A DNA stretch of 64,000 bases, taken from positions 1,358,501 to 1,422,500 of the forward strand of contig CP039459.1 in assembly GCA_004843165.1 (NCBI GenBank), in the 5' to 3' direction. Made by a program: the position numbers and the translations under genes. The notes beneath the pieces are model-generated. The model had not been told where the DNA came from and searched no databases. It saw only the letters and a program-made list of their open reading frames with translations. Shown one piece after another: positions 35,145 to 45,158 of this stretch (position 1 is the first letter of the stretch; each line of letters begins with the position of its first letter). The DNA is from Acetobacteraceae bacterium (GTDB lineage Bacteria; Pseudomonadota; Alphaproteobacteria; Acetobacterales; Acetobacteraceae).

Positions 35145-36262
35145 TTAAGACCCTTCAAAAAATTTACGGGTTTTTTCAAAAATGCCGGGAACAGGACGCG
35201 GATTTTTTTTAGGGTAACCCATTTCTGTTTCAAGCTCTTCCAAAAGCTCGGTTTGTTTTTTTGTCAGTTTTTTAGGAATGTTCACTTTCGTTTGAAGGAA
35301 GAGATCGCCCCGTTTTTTAGAGTTTATAATCGAGAAACCTTTGCCTCGGACTCGAATGGTTTCTCCAGATTGGGTGCCTGGCATGATCTCAATCGTTTCT
35401 TTATCACCGTCAATGAGTTCAATTTCAACATTATCTCCAAGGGCCGCTTGTCCCATGCGAAGGGGGAGCTCCATGACGAGATTAGAACCTTCTCGGTGAA
35501 AGCGAGGGTCTTTTTCAATACGAAGATGGACGTAAAGATCACCAGCAGGTGTTGTGTAGTCTTTGGCAACATCGCCATATCCTGAAAAACGGATACGTGT
35601 ATCCTCATCAATCCCAGCAGGAATAGAGAGGTTAATTTCTTCACTTTTTTCTTTTAAACCTTCACCATGGCAGTGATGGCAAGGGTTGCTCACTTCTTGG
35701 CCTTTTCCCTGGCATTTAGGGCAGGGGCGTTCCATCATGAAAAAGCCGTTTTGGACACGGACAGCACCACGCCCATTGCATGTCGTGCAATTCTTTACGC
35801 CGCTGGCGCCATCTTTGGAGCCGCTACCCTCACAGGATTCACAATGGCGTTTGCGCCGAACAGGCACTTTTTTTTCTATGCCGGTAAAGGCTTCAAAAGA
35901 GAAATATGGGTAGCGATTTCAATGTCATCACCCCGTCTTGGAGAGGATCTGCCGCCACGCTGTGCGCCTCCGAACATTTGCTCGAAAATATCGCCAAGAT
36001 CCCCAAAACCTTGTCCGAAACCGCCGCCACCTTGCTCTGTGGCTGCGTGCCCGAAACGGTCATAGGCAGAGCGTTTCTCAGCGTCAGAGAGAATTTCATA
36101 AGCTTCGGTGACTTCTTTAAAACGGATTTCCGCTTCGGCATCTCCCGGATTGAGATCTGGGTGATGCTCACGTGCCTTTAAGCGATAAGCACGCTTAATT
36201 TCTGTGATGGTCACTTCTCTCGTGATGCCTAAGACTTCGTAATAATCTCGTTTTTGCGACAT
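35145..36262 (-). pseudogene. dnaJ: Chaperone DnaJ, broken by a one-base frameshift
   Basis: The gene is present end to end but in two frames. The first piece (36262-35876, 128 residues) has the J domain with HPD (HHPDLNPGD) and the Gly/Phe region, then runs into ISLLKPLPA and a TAG. The second (35867-35145 from a GTG) continues with the zinc-binding Cys repeats (CESCEGSG, CTTCNGRG, CPKCQGKG, CHHCHGEG) and the C-terminal substrate domains. One extra T in the TTTT run (complement of 35895-35898) would restore [16 protein letters not shown], the expected DnaJ text. This is either a sequencing or assembly error in a homopolymer or a real recent mutation. DnaJ activates DnaK's ATPase. Confidence 0.85.
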
Positions 36263-36405
36263 ATCTTCTCCTAATAATCATCTTATATGAGGCGCTTATA
36301 AGATAAGGGCGATGATATCTCCCTCTAACCTAAACCGGTCTTTTTCTTCCTCAAAGAGTGTAAAATATTTTGTACTTAAACACGAATGTTCAAGGGGGCA
36401 AAAGA

Positions 36406-36435
36406 AAACTCCCTCTCAAAAGAGAAAGGGAGTTT
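36406..36435 (-). terminator. Hairpin between dnaK and dnaJ
   Basis: AAACTCCCT (36406-36414) pairs with AGGGAGTTT (36427-36435), and CTC/GAG extends the stem. On the minus strand it is followed by TCTTTTG. It lies 30 bp after dnaK and probably lowers read-through into dnaJ. Confidence 0.65.
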
Positions 36436-36463
36436 CCTTTATTCGAAATAATAGGGTTACATA

Positions 36464-38359
36464 TTATTTCTTGCTATCAACATCTTCGAACTCAGCATCA
36501 ACGATGTCTTCATTTTTTGCACCAGCTTGTCCTTCGGCAGCACCTTCAGGGGCACCTGCTTGTGCCGTAGCTTCGGCAACAGACATTGCTGCTTTACGCA
36601 ATTCGTCAATTGCAGTACGGATATCGTCTGCTTTGTCCGCTGTGAGTTTTTCTTTCGCTGCGGAAATTGCCGTTTCAGCGCTTTCTTTCGCTGGAGCAGG
36701 AAGTTTATCGCCAGCGTCAGAAATGGCTTTTTCCGTCTGATGAATAAGTGCTTCAAGCTCGTTACGCGCTTCAATAAGTGCACGGCGATCTTTATCAGAT
36801 GCTGCGTGCTCTTCAGCTTCGCGAACCATTCTCTCAATGTCAGCTTCGCTTAACCCACCTTGAGGCTGAATTTCGATTTTTTGCTCTTTACCTGTGTTTT
36901 TATCTTTGGCTGTGACGTGGACGATACCGTTCGCATCAATGTCAAAGGTAACTTCAATCTGAGGAACACCACGTGGGGCAGGTGGAATGTCTTTAAGATC
37001 AAACTGACCTAAAAGTTTATTGTCCTGAGCCAGCTCACGCTCCCCTTGGTAAACCTTAATGGTCACGGCAGGCTGGTTGTCCTCGGCTGTGGAGAAAGTT
37101 TGGCTCTTTTTCGTTGGAATGGTTGTATTGCGATCAATCAAACGTGTCATCACACCGCCAAGGGTTTCAATACCCAAAGAAAGCGGCGTAACGTCAAGAA
37201 GAAGAACATCCTTCACATCACCCATCAAAACACCGCCCTGAATTGCGGCACCGATGGCAACAACTTCATCAGGATTGACGTTTCTTGCAGGGGCTTTGCC
37301 AAAGTATTTTTCGACAGTCTCAATGACTTTCGGCATACGTGTTTGACCACCGACAAGGATGACCTCACGAATATCGCTTGCAGAAAGTTTTGCGTCTTTC
37401 AAGGCTTTTTCACATGGTGTCAGGCTGCGTTTCACCAAGTCAGCTGTCAAGCTGTCTAGCGTTGCGCGTGAAAGGGTTAAAACAAGATGTTTTGGCCCTG
37501 TTGCATCCATGGTGATGAAGGGAAGATTGATTTCGCTTTGCATCGTGGAGGAAAGCTCAATTTTTGCCTTCTCAGCCGCTTCGAAAAGACGTGGCGTTGC
37601 CATTTTGTCTTTGGAAAGGTCAATGCCGTTTTCTTTTTTGAATTCGTCAATAATCCATTGAACAATGGCTTTATCAAAGTCAGCACCACCAAGGAAAGTA
37701 TCTCCATTTGTGGAGAGAACTTCAACAGTGCCGTCTGCGATTTCCAAAATGGAAATATCAAAAGTACCGCCGCCGAGATCGTAAACGGCAACGTGGCCTG
37801 GGTTTTTCTTTTCAAGGCCATAAGCCAAAGCCGCAGCTGTTGGCTCGTTGATGATGCGTTTCACATCTAGGCCGGCAATGGTACCGGCATCACGTGTTGC
37901 CTGACGCTGTGCGTCATCAAAATAAGCAGGGCATGTGATGACAGCTTCTGTGACTTTTGCACCAAGATGCGCCTCTGCGGCTTCTTTCATTTTGGTTAGA
38001 ATATGTGCAGAAATCTGTGCTGGGGAATGTTGTTTGCCGTCTTTTGTTTCGACCCAAGCATCACCATTTGGCCCTGCAACAATTTTGTAGGGCATGAGTT
38101 CTTTGTCTTCTTGGACTTTAGGGTCGTCAAAACGACGTCCGACAAGACGTTTGATGAAAAAGAAGGTGTTGTCAGCATTGGTCACAGCTTGACGCTTGGC
38201 TGGCTGTCCGGTGATGATTTCACCATCTTTTAGAAAGGCGACAACAGATGGGGTTGTTGCGGCCCCTTCTGCGTTCGGGATAACTTTAGTATTTTTACCT
38301 TCCTGAATGGCTACACAGGAGTTGGTAGTACCAAGGTCAATACCAATAATTTTGCTCAT
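36464..38359 (-). CDS. dnaK: Chaperone DnaK (Hsp70)
   Basis: A 631-residue Hsp70. The N-terminal phosphate loop [13 protein letters not shown], then [14 protein letters not shown] and the adenosine motif [13 protein letters not shown] define the ATPase domain (to about 380). The linker [15 protein letters not shown] leads into the substrate domain and helical lid, and the tail ends [20 protein letters not shown] ribosome site lies 6 bases upstream. No CIRCE element was found in the 250-bp divergent upstream region. Confidence 0.97.
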   Translation of the reverse strand: MSKIIGIDLGTTNSCVAIQEGKNTKVIPNAEGAATTPSVVAFLKDGEIITGQPAKRQAVTNADNTFFFIKRLVGRRFDDPKVQEDKELMPYKIVAGPNGDAWVETKDGKQHSPAQISAHILTKMKEAAEAHLGAKVTEAVITCPAYFDDAQRQATRDAGTIAGLDVKRIINEPTAAALAYGLEKKNPGHVAVYDLGGGTFDISILEIADGTVEVLSTNGDTFLGGADFDKAIVQWIIDEFKKENGIDLSKDKMATPRLFEAAEKAKIELSSTMQSEINLPFITMDATGPKHLVLTLSRATLDSLTADLVKRSLTPCEKALKDAKLSASDIREVILVGGQTRMPKVIETVEKYFGKAPARNVNPDEVVAIGAAIQGGVLMGDVKDVLLLDVTPLSLGIETLGGVMTRLIDRNTTIPTKKSQTFSTAEDNQPAVTIKVYQGERELAQDNKLLGQFDLKDIPPAPRGVPQIEVTFDIDANGIVHVTAKDKNTGKEQKIEIQPQGGLSEADIERMVREAEEHAASDKDRRALIEARNELEALIHQTEKAISDAGDKLPAPAKESAETAISAAKEKLTADKADDIRTAIDELRKAAMSVAEATAQAGAPEGAAEGQAGAKNEDIVDAEFEDVDSKK

Positions 38360-38616
38360 CTTCTGCTCCGCGATCAGATATTAGTTATATGTCCGAAAAG
38401 GTTGAGACATACTAAAAAGAATTTCTTGAATGACTGTCCGCACCACGGTTTCGAAGGTGTTTGAACCTTTTTGAAGAAAGTTTCTCGAACAGGTCTTTGA
38501 TACTCATTTGGGAAGTCTGTGCAAAAGTGCAAGAGATAACGTAAAGATATATTCAGAGAAAATTTTGCTTTATGCGATTTTTAGGGGAAAGAGCGGTTCA
38601 ATTGGCGGGAGTTGGA

Positions 38617-39822
38617 ATGCGGCATCGTTTCAAAAGGAATATTTTAAAAACATATGTGTTTTTGATATTTGGCACATTTTCTCTTGCAGGCTGTATGGGT
38701 GTTGGCCATGAGCTAATGAAGCCGGATGTAACGGGCTATGCAAATGCCATTACAGACACCCAAAAACAGCAGCTGCTTCATGCCATGCTGATGCGCCGGT
38801 ATGGAAGTTTACCGACCTTTGTGAATGTGACGCAAATTATTTCCGGTCATAGTGCCGAACAGACAGCGCAATTAAGCATTGGCGGCACGGCAGCGGATAT
38901 TAAATTAAAAACAAAAACGACAGGCCTTAAAAAGAATAGGACGATAGTTTCCGATAATGGTCCTGCATTCACAGGCAAGCTTGGATATGGGTTTACAGAT
39001 AAATCAACCGTAACCTATCAGCCGATTTTAGGGCAGAAATATATTACGAATCTTGTTAGGCCAATGCCTGTGGCAACGGTAATGCCACTCTTTTCGGGGG
39101 GGATGCCGATTGATGTGCTTTTGCGTTTGACGGCACGCTGGATTGACGAGATGTCGAACCTTCGAGGTGGTTTCGGTGCAGGTTCTGTTCGTTTTTATCT
39201 TTTGCTCGAGGATCTGCGGAAATTACAAGAGGTTGGTGCGATTAGTGTTGCCATCACGGACCAGGAAAAGGAAACAGCAAAATGTTTTCTTGTTTTTACC
39301 CCAACTTCGGAACCTGAAATTGAGACATTGCAAAAAGAAGTCAAGCGGATGTTACATCTCTCTCCTGATGCGAAAGAGGCGGAAATTATTCGTGCTGCAA
39401 AGCCAGATATGCCGGGACAGATTGCCATTTTAACGAATTCTGCACTCTCTATGCTAGCACAGATTTCATATAGTATCGAAGTGCCAAAAGCGGATGTGGA
39501 TGCTGGTTTGACGATAGCAACAATTGATGAGCGTGGTGTGACGAAACGTCCTTTAATTATCATCCGTTCAGGGTTTTTTGCACCTTATGATGCTTATACT
39601 TCATTACGTTTCCGGGGGCGAAGCTATTGGATTGAGGACAAAGACTTTGAAAGCAAGCAGGCTTTTAATATGCTAAAAGTGCTTTGTAATTTAGCAACAA
39701 CGGATGAAAGTAGTTTCTTGGGAGGAAAGAGTGGAAAATCACGTAAGCCACGCTTGCCGGTGACAACTGTTTCGAAAAGCAGTGGAAAAATCAGTATTAA
39801 GGCGCCTTCAAGTGAGGATTAA
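38617..39822 (+). CDS. Putative lipoprotein, tandem paralogue 1
   Basis: About 401 residues from ATG 38617, chosen because GGGAG sits just upstream and it gives a normal signal peptide (basic MRHRFKRN, hydrophobic core, lipobox LAGC); the frame is open back to 38572. The mature protein shares its whole length with the next gene (PTF...TQ.ISG.S, GGMP.D.LLRLTA, GSVRFYLLL.DLR.LQE.GA, MLHL..DA.E.E, Q.AILT, YWI.D..F.SK.AF). This is a widespread proteobacterial lipoprotein family without assigned function. The C-terminus has a Ser/Lys-rich extension absent from its paralogue. Confidence 0.75.
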   Translation: MRHRFKRNILKTYVFLIFGTFSLAGCMGVGHELMKPDVTGYANAITDTQKQQLLHAMLMRRYGSLPTFVNVTQIISGHSAEQTAQLSIGGTAADIKLKTKTTGLKKNRTIVSDNGPAFTGKLGYGFTDKSTVTYQPILGQKYITNLVRPMPVATVMPLFSGGMPIDVLLRLTARWIDEMSNLRGGFGAGSVRFYLLLEDLRKLQEVGAISVAITDQEKETAKCFLVFTPTSEPEIETLQKEVKRMLHLSPDAKEAEIIRAAKPDMPGQIAILTNSALSMLAQISYSIEVPKADVDAGLTIATIDERGVTKRPLIIIRSGFFAPYDAYTSLRFRGRSYWIEDKDFESKQAFNMLKVLCNLATTDESSFLGGKSGKSRKPRLPVTTVSKSSGKISIKAPSSED

Positions 39823-40061
39823 ATGTCAGGTGAATTTTTTTACAGGGGAAGAATTTGCATTTAAAAGAAGAAGCACGATAGAGTGAAAACTTCGTTTTTG
39901 ATTTTATGAAGGTGTAAAATCTTTTTAAAAGGGGTATGAGGGCTTTAAATATTGTCGATTTTTTGGTGTAAAATAGACAATGCGGAGCGAAAATAGAAGA
40001 ACAAGGGGAGGGGGATGGAGGCATTACAAAAATTTCGTTTTGCACTCATGCCACATCATAT

Positions 40062-41165
40062 ATGCGAAAAAGTTTAACGTTAGCAATCGGTGGGCTAGCG
40101 TTAATCGCTCTCTCAGGTTGCCTTGGGCTTGGCCCTTATCGCCTGCGTCATGATGAGCTTGCCTATACCCGCTCTATCGGTGTCGTTCAAAAGGAGCAGA
40201 TGCTTCTCAATATTGTGAAGCTCCGTTATGCGGATCCGCCAACATTTCTGGATACAACGCAGGTTATTTCCGGTTATTCCATGCAGCGTAATGGGACTTT
40301 TACGATGGGTGGAACGGCTGCTGCCGGTGCTATTCCAGGACCGCAGATTTCGGGTACTATCGGCGGAATTTTGACGGAAAACCCAACCATTACCTATCAG
40401 CCTTTGAATGGTCAGCAATATGCTGAAAATATTATTCGCCCGATTTCGCCAGCGGTTATCATGCCACTTTCTTTGGGGGGAATGCCTGTAGATATGCTGT
40501 TGCGTTTGACGGCGCAATCCATTGACGGTCTTTCAAATGTGAGTGGTTTGGGCGCTGGCTCCTCAGGGGGCGGCTCGGTGCGTTTTTATCTTTTACTTCA
40601 TGATTTAAGGCAATTACAGGAAGCAGGTGCTTTAACGGTGCGTGTGGTTCGGATGAGCGATCCGAATGCCAAAGGCGGTGATTCCTCTGGCGGCAGCGGG
40701 CGTGTTTATCTTGTTTTTGGGACAACTTCCGATGCAAATCTTCAGGCAATTCAAGTTGAGGTGCGCCGTTTACTGCATTTAGATCCAGATGCGCGTGAAA
40801 CAGAAGTGATTTATGGCCCCTATCCGAAAACACCAGGACAAATGGCTATTTTAACCCGTTCGATGCTGGCAATGCTGACGCAGCTTTCTTATGAGGTGGA
40901 AGTACCGAAAAAGGATGTTGATAGCGGCAGAACGGTGCCAACAATTGGACAGGTTGGCATTGAAAACCGTCCGGAGGTGATTGTGCATTCCGGTAAGAAT
41001 ATGCCTTGGTCACCTTATGTTTACGTGACTTATAGAGGGGTTAATTATTGGATTGATGATACAGATTTTCAATCAAAAGAAGCCTTTACCATGATTCAAG
41101 TGCTCAGCAATTTGGCGACAACAAGTCAAAAAGGTGGCGCTGTGGTGACAATTCCTGTTGGCTAA
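40062..41165 (+). CDS. Putative lipoprotein, tandem paralogue 2
   Basis: A 367-residue lipoprotein with signal MRKSLTLAIGGLALIALSGC. The mature N-terminus, YTRSIGVVQKEQMLLNIVKLRY, followed by DPPTFLDTTQVISGYS, is typical of a common proteobacterial family of unknown role. It is a duplicate of 38617-39822, separated by 239 bp of AT-rich DNA with no other gene I trust. A Gly/Ser-rich insertion (GAGSSGGGS) lies mid-protein. Its end overlaps the glycosyltransferase start, suggesting the two act together in envelope or polysaccharide work. Confidence 0.78.
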   Translation: MRKSLTLAIGGLALIALSGCLGLGPYRLRHDELAYTRSIGVVQKEQMLLNIVKLRYADPPTFLDTTQVISGYSMQRNGTFTMGGTAAAGAIPGPQISGTIGGILTENPTITYQPLNGQQYAENIIRPISPAVIMPLSLGGMPVDMLLRLTAQSIDGLSNVSGLGAGSSGGGSVRFYLLLHDLRQLQEAGALTVRVVRMSDPNAKGGDSSGGSGRVYLVFGTTSDANLQAIQVEVRRLLHLDPDARETEVIYGPYPKTPGQMAILTRSMLAMLTQLSYEVEVPKKDVDSGRTVPTIGQVGIENRPEVIVHSGKNMPWSPYVYVTYRGVNYWIDDTDFQSKEAFTMIQVLSNLATTSQKGGAVVTIPVG

Positions 41166-42348
41166 TAAACATTTCAAAAATCCTATTATTGTGCAGCTTC
41201 TCCCTTCTTTACAGGAAGGAGGGGGGATTGCCCGTGGCGCATTGGAAATTTCTTATGCACTTTTAGAAAGCGGGGCACAGCCGATTATCATTAGCCGAGG
41301 TTTTCTTTCAAAAGCAGATAGGGAACGTGGGATTATCCATATTTCTTTTAATGCGCAAAAAACTTTCTCTTTGCTGCGTCTTCTATGGCAGGTTCGGGGA
41401 TTAAAGAAAATTCTGATAGATAATGGCGTGGATTTAGTACACGCCCGTTCTCGTCATCCAGCTTGGCTTGCTTTTTTAGCCTGTCGAAAACTTCAAATTC
41501 CTTGGGTGACAACGTGGCATGGCCGTCATGAGGCAAAATATCTCTCCCCCCGTTATTTTTATAATAAAGGGCTTCTTAAAGGAGAAAAAGTTATTGCTGT
41601 CAGCCAAGCTATCGCACAACGGATTTTATCGGAATATAAAATTCCTTCGGAGCGCCTGGAAGTCATTACACGTGGTGCAGATTCTGGTTATTTTAATGCC
41701 GGTGCCATTTCTTTTGCGCATAGAGGAAAGCTTGCGAAGGCTTGGCATTTAAAACAAAATGATGCGCTGATTCTCGTTCCTTCTCGCTTAAGTCGTTGGA
41801 AGGGGCAGGATGTTCTGCTTCGTGCTTTGGCAGAACTGAATAAGGTCAATGCTAAGTGGCAATGTATTTTTGTGGGGGAGCCGACAAGCCTTCACTATGA
41901 GCGTGAGTTATTGGAAATGATTGTTTCTTTAGGCTTGGAGGCGCAGGTTTCACTGAAAGGATTTTGTCCAGAGATGGCTGTTGCTTATGCAATGGCAGAT
42001 TTTGTCGTTTTACCTAATATTGCGCCTGAACCTTTCGGACGCACGGCGATTGAAGCGCAAATGAGCGGCTGCCCTGTGGTTGCATCGGCGTGCGGAGGGT
42101 ATTTAGAAACGTTAGGAGGCTCACCAACGGCAACGCTTGTGCCGCCCGGTGATGTGGAGGCGCTTGCGAAGGCTATTTTGGCAGAATTAGAAATACCATT
42201 TTCTTTACGGGAAAAAAGGGCGAAAAAAAGCAGAGATTACTGTAAGCATTTTTTTTCACTTTCCGTGAATTTGCAATCTACCCTCAGTATTTATGATGGG
42301 TTGCTTGGAACCTCTTTGAAAGATGCCTTTGCGCAGACGATACGTTAA
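41158..42348 (+). CDS. Glycosyltransferase family 4 protein
   Basis: A 396-residue GT-B fold enzyme. The N-terminal QLLPSLQEGGGIARGALE is the acceptor-side signature, VHARSRHPAWLA and TTWHGRHE follow, and the nucleotide-sugar site contains PSRLSRWKGQDVLL and APEPFGRTAIEAQMSGCPVV. The only workable start is TTG at 41158, overlapping the upstream lipoprotein gene by 8 bp; an in-frame TGA lies at 41146 and the homology begins almost at once. Translation is probably coupled. The sugar transferred is unknown; a role in a cell-surface glycan is likely. Confidence 0.88.
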   Translation: MANKHFKNPIIVQLLPSLQEGGGIARGALEISYALLESGAQPIIISRGFLSKADRERGIIHISFNAQKTFSLLRLLWQVRGLKKILIDNGVDLVHARSRHPAWLAFLACRKLQIPWVTTWHGRHEAKYLSPRYFYNKGLLKGEKVIAVSQAIAQRILSEYKIPSERLEVITRGADSGYFNAGAISFAHRGKLAKAWHLKQNDALILVPSRLSRWKGQDVLLRALAELNKVNAKWQCIFVGEPTSLHYERELLEMIVSLGLEAQVSLKGFCPEMAVAYAMADFVVLPNIAPEPFGRTAIEAQMSGCPVVASACGGYLETLGGSPTATLVPPGDVEALAKAILAELEIPFSLREKRAKKSRDYCKHFFSLSVNLQSTLSIYDGLLGTSLKDAFAQTIR

Positions 42349-42368
42349 AGGATTCAATTTAATAAGGT

Positions 42369-42539
42369 ATGATGATGAAGAAAGCTTTAAATGAAAAACA
42401 AACGCCTGAGCAAAAACGTAAAGATGCTTTGGGGGCGGCATTGAGAAATAATCTACGGAGAAGAAAACAGCAGCAGAGAGAACGTGCTGAAGAAGAAACT
42501 TCCACGGAGAAGGAAGACAGGGAAGGCAATTTAGAATAA
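42369..42539 (+). CDS. 56-residue basic/acidic small protein
   Basis: Starts at ATG 42369 (three successive ATGs follow a TAAGG-like site) and ends at TAA 42537-42539. The sequence is highly charged: [19 protein letters not shown], then [15 protein letters not shown]. The pattern of a helix ending in an RRRK cluster resembles small conserved alphaproteobacterial proteins found beside core genes such as dcd/murA. No function known. It lies 20 bp after the glycosyltransferase. Confidence 0.65.
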   Translation: MMMKKALNEKQTPEQKRKDALGAALRNNLRRRKQQQRERAEEETSTEKEDREGNLE

Positions 42540-42622
42540 GAAAGCGGCAGACTGCTTTTTACGGACAAAAGACAACCAGAACCGATTTTTTAAACTCGAA
42601 TAGATGCGCAAGGTGGATTGTT

Positions 42623-43189
42623 ATGGGATTGATGCCAGATCATTGGATTAGAAAAATGGCTTTGGAAGAGGAGATGATTAGCCCCTTTACAGAGCAGCAG
42701 GTACGTGAAGATAAAGACGGCAATAAACTTATTTCGCATGGTCTTTCTTCTTATGGCTATGACGCACGGGTTGGGCCTGAATTCCGTATTTTTACCGATG
42801 TTGATAGCGCCATTGTCGATCCCAAAAGTTTTAATCCTGCAAGTTTTGTGACACGTTCAGGTGATATCATCGTGCCGCCAAATAGTTTTGCCCTCGCACA
42901 TACGGTTGAATTTTTTAAAATTCCCAAAGATGTTTTGGTTATTTGCTTAGGGAAATCGACTTATGCACGTTGTGGCATTATTGTTAATGTAACGCCTTTA
43001 GAGCCGGGTTGGGCAGGGCAGGTCACGATTGAAATCAGTAATACGACGCCGTTGCCGGCACGTATTTATGCAAATGAGGGGATTTGCCAGTTTTTGTTTT
43101 TCAAAGGGGACAGCCCGTGCGAGACGAATTATGCAGATCGTCTTGGTAAATATATGAATCAATCCGGGGTGACTTTGCCAAGATTGTGA
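42623..43189 (+). CDS. dcd: dCTP deaminase
   Basis: A 188-residue trimeric deaminase turning dCTP into dUTP. Marks are [13 protein letters not shown], the catalytic region [11 protein letters not shown] and [15 protein letters not shown], and the C-terminal [14 protein letters not shown]. The start at 42623 has AAGGTGG 6 bases upstream; a second ATG three codons in is weaker. It is followed by murA within 65 bp. Confidence 0.96.
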   Translation: MGLMPDHWIRKMALEEEMISPFTEQQVREDKDGNKLISHGLSSYGYDARVGPEFRIFTDVDSAIVDPKSFNPASFVTRSGDIIVPPNSFALAHTVEFFKIPKDVLVICLGKSTYARCGIIVNVTPLEPGWAGQVTIEISNTTPLPARIYANEGICQFLFFKGDSPCETNYADRLGKYMNQSGVTLPRL

Positions 43190-43253
43190 TCTTGAATCGA
43201 CAGCAATATTTAAGGCAAGCATGGCAGGTATAGGCTGAGGAAGAGATATTAAA

Positions 43254-44507
43254 ATGGATAAATTTGTGATTGAAGGCGGACATCGTTTAGAAGGGATTAT
43301 CCCAATTAGCGGTGCAAAAAACTCGGCTTTGAAGTTAATGGCCGCTTCTTTACTTGCCAAGGGGCCTGTGACACTAAAAAATGTCCCTTCCATTGCTGAT
43401 GTTCTGCTGATGATACGTCTTCTAGAGTATCTTGGTCTTTCTGTCCGTAAAGAAGGTTCTCGGCTCGAAATTTCAGGGACGGCCACCCGGACAGATGCAC
43501 CTTATGATATTGTGACGAAGATGCGGGCTTCGGTACTCGTTCTTGGCCCCTTGCTGGCACGTTATGGTGAAGCCAGTGTCTCTTTGCCAGGCGGTTGTGC
43601 GATTGGTACACGCCCTGTGGATCTTCATCTTAAAGCCCTAGAAGCTATTGGTGCAGAAATTTCTTTAGAACAAGGAGATATTCAAGCCAAAGCGCCGAAT
43701 GGTCTCAAAGGCGCTGTGCATCATTTGGCCTTTCCAAGTGTCGGTGCAACAGAAAATATGATGATGGCAGCGACTTTGGCGGAAGGAACGACAGAGCTTC
43801 AAAATGCGGCATGTGAGCCTGAGATTGCAGATTTAGCCAATTTCTTAAATACACTTGGCGCAAAAATTTCCGGCGCAGGAACCTCAATCATTAAAATTGA
43901 AGGTGTTAAGGCTCTACATGGCGGCGAATATGCCGTTATTGCAGACCGTATTGAAGCTGGAACATATGCTGTCGCTGGCGCTATCACCGGTGGAGATATT
44001 TTGTTGGAAGGGGCACTTCCTTCCAGTATGCAAAAAATCTTAGATTCCCTTCGTGCCAGCGGTGCGACGGTTTCATTGGATGCAAAGGGTATTCGTGTTC
44101 AAGGCGGAGAGTTGATTAAGCCACAAAATATACGGACGGAACCTTATCCGGGTTTCCCAACCGATATGCAGGCTCAGTTAATGGCGCTTTTAACTTTTGC
44201 TAAGGGGACATCAACGGTGACGGAGACGATTTTTGAAAATCGTTTCATGCATGTTCAGGAGCTTATCCGTATGGGGGCTAATATCACCCTTAATGGCCGA
44301 GAGGCAACGATTCAGGGGGTAGAAAATCTTCAGGGTGCAAAAGTGATGGCAACGGATTTAAGAGCCTCTTTTTCTTTAATCTTAGCAGGTTTAAGGGCCC
44401 AAGGGATTACGGAGTTAAGACGTGTTTATCATTTAGATCGTGGCTATGAGGGGGTAGAGCAGAAGCTTTCCGCCTGTGGCGCTAAAATATCACGTGTGAA
44501 AGAATAA
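43254..44507 (+). CDS. murA: UDP-N-acetylglucosamine 1-carboxyvinyltransferase
   Basis: A 417-residue enzyme adding enolpyruvate to UDP-GlcNAc, the first committed step of peptidoglycan synthesis and the fosfomycin target. The N-terminal GGHRLEGIIPISGAKNSALK, the active-site loop LPGGCAIGTRPVDLH with the fosfomycin-binding Cys, and PYPGFPTDMQAQLMAL are intact. With the Cys present, fosfomycin sensitivity of the enzyme itself is expected. Confidence 0.97.
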   Translation: MDKFVIEGGHRLEGIIPISGAKNSALKLMAASLLAKGPVTLKNVPSIADVLLMIRLLEYLGLSVRKEGSRLEISGTATRTDAPYDIVTKMRASVLVLGPLLARYGEASVSLPGGCAIGTRPVDLHLKALEAIGAEISLEQGDIQAKAPNGLKGAVHHLAFPSVGATENMMMAATLAEGTTELQNAACEPEIADLANFLNTLGAKISGAGTSIIKIEGVKALHGGEYAVIADRIEAGTYAVAGAITGGDILLEGALPSSMQKILDSLRASGATVSLDAKGIRVQGGELIKPQNIRTEPYPGFPTDMQAQLMALLTFAKGTSTVTETIFENRFMHVQELIRMGANITLNGREATIQGVENLQGAKVMATDLRASFSLILAGLRAQGITELRRVYHLDRGYEGVEQKLSACGAKISRVKE

Positions 44508-44532
44508 TACACTAAGGCCTCATCTGAGGGCT

Positions 44533-45078
44533 TTAAGCGCTCAGATGATTCTCAAAGGCATCGGCAGTGGGAAAGATTTCCAGAAAATCTAGAATTTTCT
44601 GATCTGCAAACCCTTGCGCAATCGCAGCTTGAAAAGCTTCAAGCAAAGGATTTGCCCAGCCTTGAATATTTAAAAGAAAAATTGGTTTTTGAGAGAGTCC
44701 CAACTGTCGTTCAACCAGCACTTCTAGAAGTTCGTCAAAGGTGCCGAGGCCACCGGGCAGAATGATAGAGGCATCCGAGGCTTTGATCATTTTGATTTTA
44801 CGGATAGCCATATTTTCTGTGATTTCCAGATCAGTGACATCTGGATGCGCCGTTTCAACGGAGGTTAAAAAAGTGGGAATAATTCCTTTTACTTTGCCAC
44901 CGGCTTCTAAACAGCTTGTGGCGACAACCCCCATAAGGCCTGTGTTTCCGCCACCGTAAATAAGTGTGATTTTGTGTTTTGCTAAAATTTGAGCCGTTTT
45001 CTCGGCTTCGATTCTAAAGGCAGGATCATTTCCAAAACGGGAGCCACAAAAGACAGCACAACTATCGAATTTTATCAT
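44533..45078 (-). CDS. LOG-family protein (TIGR00730; cytokinin-activating type)
   Basis: A 181-residue Rossmann-fold protein with the family signature PGGLGTFDELLEV and the preceding ASIILPGG. The N-terminal VFCGSRFGNDP and YGGGNTGLMG also fit. Members hydrolyse nucleoside 5'-monophosphates to base and ribose phosphate; some release cytokinins. It converges on murA and is followed upstream by a strong terminator. Confidence 0.9.
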   Translation of the reverse strand: MIKFDSCAVFCGSRFGNDPAFRIEAEKTAQILAKHKITLIYGGGNTGLMGVVATSCLEAGGKVKGIIPTFLTSVETAHPDVTDLEITENMAIRKIKMIKASDASIILPGGLGTFDELLEVLVERQLGLSQKPIFLLNIQGWANPLLEAFQAAIAQGFADQKILDFLEIFPTADAFENHLSA

Positions 45079-45097
45079 ATTTTTTCTCTTTTATTAA

Positions 45098-45137
45098 AAA
45101 ACCCCTTATGCCTCTATCGAGAATAAGGGGTTTTAAA
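45098..45137 (-). terminator. Terminator between MFS gene and LOG gene
   Basis: AAACCCCTTAT pairs with ATAAGGGGTTT around a GCCTCTATCGAGA loop, flanked by A5 and T/A-rich tails. It lies about 20 bp after the stop of the minus-strand transporter gene and can also serve the opposite strand. Confidence 0.85.
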
Positions 45138-45158
45138 AAGGGCTGAAAGGGGTGAAAA

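Noticed and set aside
35868..35880. Programmed frameshift in dnaJ at the A8 run
   Set aside because: The frame-0 stop (TAG) comes before the A8 run, so slippage there cannot rescue the gene; the loss lies upstream in a T run without a typical slippery-site arrangement.
38360..38616. CIRCE element or clear heat-shock promoter before dnaK
   Set aside because: No CTAGCACTC-type inverted repeat and no convincing sigma-32 -35/-10 pair could be found by eye.
39797..40045. 82-residue minus-strand frame between the two lipoprotein genes
   Set aside because: No ribosome site, overlaps the end of a supported gene, and has low-complexity composition from AT-rich DNA.
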